A program made the translations under genes and the position numbers. Shown in pieces: positions 5,637-8,306 of a DNA stretch of 8,306 nucleotides. The DNA lies in the NCBI GenBank assembly GCA_937958145.1, contig CALGOE010000127.1:1-8306 (forward strand), given 5' to 3'. Position 1 is the stretch's first letter; the number at the start of each line of letters is the position of its first letter. A model generated the notes under the pieces. The model was not told the DNA's origin and did no database searches. It saw only the letters and a program-made list of their open reading frames with translations. This DNA is from an uncultured Desulfobacca sp. Lineage in GTDB: Bacteria; Desulfobacterota; Desulfobaccia; Desulfobaccales; Desulfobaccaceae.

Positions 5637-7331
5637 CTAACCGACCTCGGGGTAGCGGCTCATGAAGGATTTTTCGGCGTCAGCGGTGCCGATGAGGATT
5701 AACTCGTCTGCGGCGCCCAGAATTTGGTCGGGGTCAGGGCCGAGAATCAATTCAGCCCCGACTTGCCGGGCAATAAGAGTGCAGCCGGTATTTTCCCGGA
5801 TATGACTTTCCCGGAGTGTTTTTCCCACCAGGGAAGGGTGCGTCTTGACCCGGAAGATATTGAGCCCTTCGCTGACCATCAGGACTTTATTGCTGATGAC
5901 CAGATTAAAAATCGTATTGGCGGCCAGGGAGGCTGCAGACATCACCAAGTTCGCCCCGGCGGTATATAAGATGCTGATATTCCTATCCATAGTGGCACGG
6001 CTGATGATTTGCACATCGGCGCGCAGACGACGGCAATAGATGGTGAGGTAAATGTTTAAATCATCGGAGTGGGTGGTAATGAATACGGAAGGGGTTTTAT
6101 GGATACCGGCCCGCAGCAGGGTATTCAGATCGGCCGCATTGCCTTGAATATAATCAAAATCCGTCTCAATCAGCTCAGGATTGATCTCCACAATGCGGCA
6201 GGCGAGTCCTTTGGTCTGGAGAGCGGCGGCGGCGGCCCGGCCGACCCGACCGCCGCCGAGGATAATAATGGGGGCGGTTAACTCGCCCACGTGTTGCATG
6301 AACTGATCATAGGCGGCAAGCTGATCGGCTGTGCCGGCCAGGATCAGGACCGTCGTCGGGGTGATCAGGCGGTCCGGAAAAGGCCTTTCAAACCGGCCCC
6401 GTTCCCACAGTCCCACCACATTGACGCCGGTAGCCTGCCGGATACCGCTTTCCAACAAGGTTTTCCCAGCCAATGGCGTCCGCATGGCCGCAGCTTCAGC
6501 AATGAGGAGTTCATGAAAATGACCGATAATATTGGCCCGGGGACTTACCCCCAGGGCCCGGCGGGCCAGGGTCTGACCCAGCATTTGCATGAATTGATAG
6601 ACGTGGGTGCTGCCGGCTAATTGCAGGATATCCACCGATTCGGCCTGATCGGCGTTGGTGACGATGGGGGTCTCGGAGGTGATCTCCCGAATGGTAAAGG
6701 AGATGTTGGTATTTTTCATGTCATCATTGTTGGCCACGACCAGTGCGGCCCGTTCAACCCGGAGACGCCGATAGACCTCGGCATCATCCAGTTCCCCCAC
6801 GACTACCTGGTAGCCCTGATCAATCAATGCCAAGGCCTGTTGAATATCGGGAGTGAGGATAACACAGAGCCGCTGATACTGGCGGAAGCGTTCCACCAGG
6901 CTGATGGTGATGGGATCGAAGTTGGTGAAGATGATATGTCCTGCCGTATCCTCGGGAAGTTCCCGGGGAGCCCGAAACCGGGACTGGGCCTCCAGCCAGG
7001 GAGCATAAAAAAAGGTAATGAAGGTAAAAGGCAGCATGATCAATAGCAGAACGATGCCAGAGAGCAGGACAATAATGGAAAAGAGTCGACCCAGATCACT
7101 GTGAAAGGTGATGTCGCCAAACCCCAACGTGGACATGACTGTCAGCGTCCAATACACCCCGGTCAGCCAGGAGTGGTGGCGATCCTCATATTCCATGAGG
7201 AAGTGGAAGAGGATGCTGTACACCACGATCAGGAAGCTCAGGAAAAGGATGAACTTCCCGAGCGCACTGATTTTTTTGGTGGTCTCCTTGCTTTGCAGGA
7301 AATACAGCAGTTGTGAGGGGAGAAATTTCAT
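5637..7331 (-). CDS. Ligand-gated potassium channel with two RCK (TrkA-N/TrkA-C) regions
   Basis: 564-aa inner-membrane K+ channel subunit with a cytoplasmic gating ring. TM1 is about 26-46, the pore helix and selectivity filter TLGFGD are at 68-73 (a variant of TVGYGD), and TM2 is about 84-109. RCK1 (about 131-250) lacks the GxGxxG loop: the equivalent stretch is IIFTNFDPIT (133-142). Its TrkA-C part follows (about 267-335). RCK2 (about 353-480) keeps a classic dinucleotide loop GGGRVG (359-364) with an acidic residue at E382, and a final TrkA-C part spans about 492-558. One pore followed by two RCK units on one chain matches the tandem-RCK channel design known from BK-type channels and GsuK of Geobacter. 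The start at 7331 has no evident ribosome site, and the next Met (46) would delete TM1, so 7331 is kept. It lies 19 nt after zwf on the same strand, so co-transcription is likely. The name is by architecture only; a K+ transport regulator is the less likely alternative because a full pore is present. Confidence 0.9.
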   Translation of the reverse strand: MKFLPSQLLYFLQSKETTKKISALGKFILFLSFLIVVYSILFHFLMEYEDRHHSWLTGVYWTLTVMSTLGFGDITFHSDLGRLFSIIVLLSGIVLLLIMLPFTFITFFYAPWLEAQSRFRAPRELPEDTAGHIIFTNFDPITISLVERFRQYQRLCVILTPDIQQALALIDQGYQVVVGELDDAEVYRRLRVERAALVVANNDDMKNTNISFTIREITSETPIVTNADQAESVDILQLAGSTHVYQFMQMLGQTLARRALGVSPRANIIGHFHELLIAEAAAMRTPLAGKTLLESGIRQATGVNVVGLWERGRFERPFPDRLITPTTVLILAGTADQLAAYDQFMQHVGELTAPIIILGGGRVGRAAAAALQTKGLACRIVEINPELIETDFDYIQGNAADLNTLLRAGIHKTPSVFITTHSDDLNIYLTIYCRRLRADVQIISRATMDRNISILYTAGANLVMSAASLAANTIFNLVISNKVLMVSEGLNIFRVKTHPSLVGKTLRESHIRENTGCTLIARQVGAELILGPDPDQILGAADELILIGTADAEKSFMSRYPEVG

Positions 7332-7350
7332 CGCTTTGACGGTAATATGC

Positions 7351-8306
7351 TCAAGAATGATTTCCAGGTCCGGGCTGCTCCAACCCAGCCAGCAGGCGCA
7401 TCATGGCCTGGGCTGCCGGTGGACCCCAGGTGCCGGCGGGATAAGGTTGGAGGAAGCCGGCCCGGACCGCGCAATCTTCACAGGCCTCGATCACCGGGCT
7501 GAAAAAGGACCAGCAGACTTCGACGCCGTCCTGGCGCCAGAAGAGCATCTGATCCCCCTGCATAACGTCGATGAGAGACTTTTCATAGGCGTCCATGACG
7601 GGCCCCTGATAGTTATGATAATAGTGAAAATCCATGGTGACTTCCCGGAGGCAGACGGTGGCCCCTGGGTTTTTGGTCTGAAAGGTAAGGGTGATTTTCT
7701 CCTCGGGTTGGATGCCGAGGATAAGCCGATTGGAGGTGATGGCCCCCAACTCGATGTCGGCAAAGAGGGAATGGGGGACTTCTTTAAAGTGGATGATCAG
7801 CTGGGTGAGCTTCTGGGGCAGGCGTTTGCCGGAGGCCAGGTAGAAGGGGACCCCGCGCCAGCGCCAGTTATCGATGAAGACCCGCATAACCGCAAAAGTG
7901 GGAGTGGGGGAAGTGGGGCTGACTCCCGGTTCCTGAAGGTAGCCGGGCACGGCCGCGCCGTCGATGATTCCCGGGCTATACTGGCCCAGGACCAGACTTT
8001 CGGTCAATCGGGTGGGATCCAAGGGTTTCAGGGAGCGGAAGCTCTTGACTTTTTCATCCCGGACCTGCTCGGCCGCAAAGCGGGCCGGGGGTTCCATGGC
8101 GATCAGGGCCAGGAGCTGCATCATATGGTTCTGGAACATGTCCCGGAGCACCCCGGTCTGTTCATAAAAACCGGCCCGGTGTTCGACGCCGATCTTTTCT
8201 GCGGCAATGATACCGATCCGGTCGATGAAATTACGGTTCCACAGGGGCTCAAAAATGGTATTGGCAAAGCGGCAGATGAGGATGTTCTGGACGGTTTCCT
8301 TGGCCA
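7351..8306 (-). CDS. zwf: Glucose-6-phosphate 1-dehydrogenase, C-terminal 317 residues, 5' end outside window
   Basis: Oxidises glucose-6-phosphate to 6-phosphogluconolactone with NAD(P)+, the entry step of the oxidative pentose phosphate pathway; cytoplasmic. The reading frame runs to the right edge, so about a third of the usual roughly 490-510 residues, including the Rossmann domain, is missing. The first visible residues are AKETVQN, the tail of the family active-site motif (DHYLGKExxQN). Next come RFANTIFEPLWNR (12-24), LRDMFQNHMMQLLALIAMEPP (53-73), IDNWRWRGVPFYLASGKRL (144-162), DAYEKSLIDVMQGDQMLF (238-255) and YPAGTWGP (288-295). These are family hallmarks in the right order. A GTG at 8151-8149 is internal (QTG-V-LRDM), not a start. 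The stop is 19 nt before the K+ channel gene. The segment shows no frameshift. Confidence 0.96.
   Translation of the reverse strand, partial: AKETVQNILICRFANTIFEPLWNRNFIDRIGIIAAEKIGVEHRAGFYEQTGVLRDMFQNHMMQLLALIAMEPPARFAAEQVRDEKVKSFRSLKPLDPTRLTESLVLGQYSPGIIDGAAVPGYLQEPGVSPTSPTPTFAVMRVFIDNWRWRGVPFYLASGKRLPQKLTQLIIHFKEVPHSLFADIELGAITSNRLILGIQPEEKITLTFQTKNPGATVCLREVTMDFHYYHNYQGPVMDAYEKSLIDVMQGDQMLFWRQDGVEVCWSFFSPVIEACEDCAVRAGFLQPYPAGTWGPPAAQAMMRLLAGLEQPGPGNHS

Noticed and set aside
8149..8151. GTG as the zwf start
   Set aside because: The codons before it, up to the window edge, encode conserved glucose-6-phosphate dehydrogenase sequence (KETVQN, FEPLWNR), so this Val is internal.

Overview
The window is about 8.3 kb of mostly GC-rich bacterial chromosome. 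A hand count of two sampled recA lines gave 68% and 48% GC. It carries housekeeping genes (recA, alaS, the C-terminal part of zwf), a cytoplasmic sensor histidine kinase and a potassium channel with two RCK regions. The protein styles suggest a Desulfobacterota (former Deltaproteobacteria) relative, but no rRNA or clade-specific marker is present, so this placement is only moderately supported.

Layout: (1) 1-345 (+) is the C-terminal part of an AT-rich gene (about 25% GC by direct count). Its reading frame is open to the left edge, and it looks like a small PD-(D/E)XK nuclease-fold protein. (2) 357-1406 (+) is recA, which begins immediately after that gene. (3) 1403-4042 (+) is alaS, overlapping recA by 4 nt with no recX between them. 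(4) 4043-4219 is a spacer holding a strong GC-rich hairpin. (5) 4220-5473 (+) is an orphan GAF-domain histidine kinase. (6) 5474-5636 is a convergent spacer with a hairpin that may act as a terminator. (7) 7331-5637 (-) is a K+ channel with two cytoplasmic RCK regions. (8) 8306-7351 (-) is zwf (glucose-6-phosphate dehydrogenase), cut by the right edge, whose stop lies 19 nt before the channel start.

The plus-strand genes form one close-packed run (nuclease-like gene, recA, alaS) followed by the kinase. The minus-strand genes look like a two-gene unit, zwf then channel. Two places deserve most attention. The first is the abrupt composition change at the 5' end of recA, where a probably imported gene occupies the place of a normal recA promoter. 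The second is the pairing of an NADPH-producing enzyme with a channel whose second RCK region keeps a dinucleotide-binding glycine motif. I saw no CRISPR array, tRNA, rRNA, insertion sequence or clearly new multi-gene system. The closest to novelty is the truncated nuclease-like gene at the left edge, most of whose context lies outside the window.
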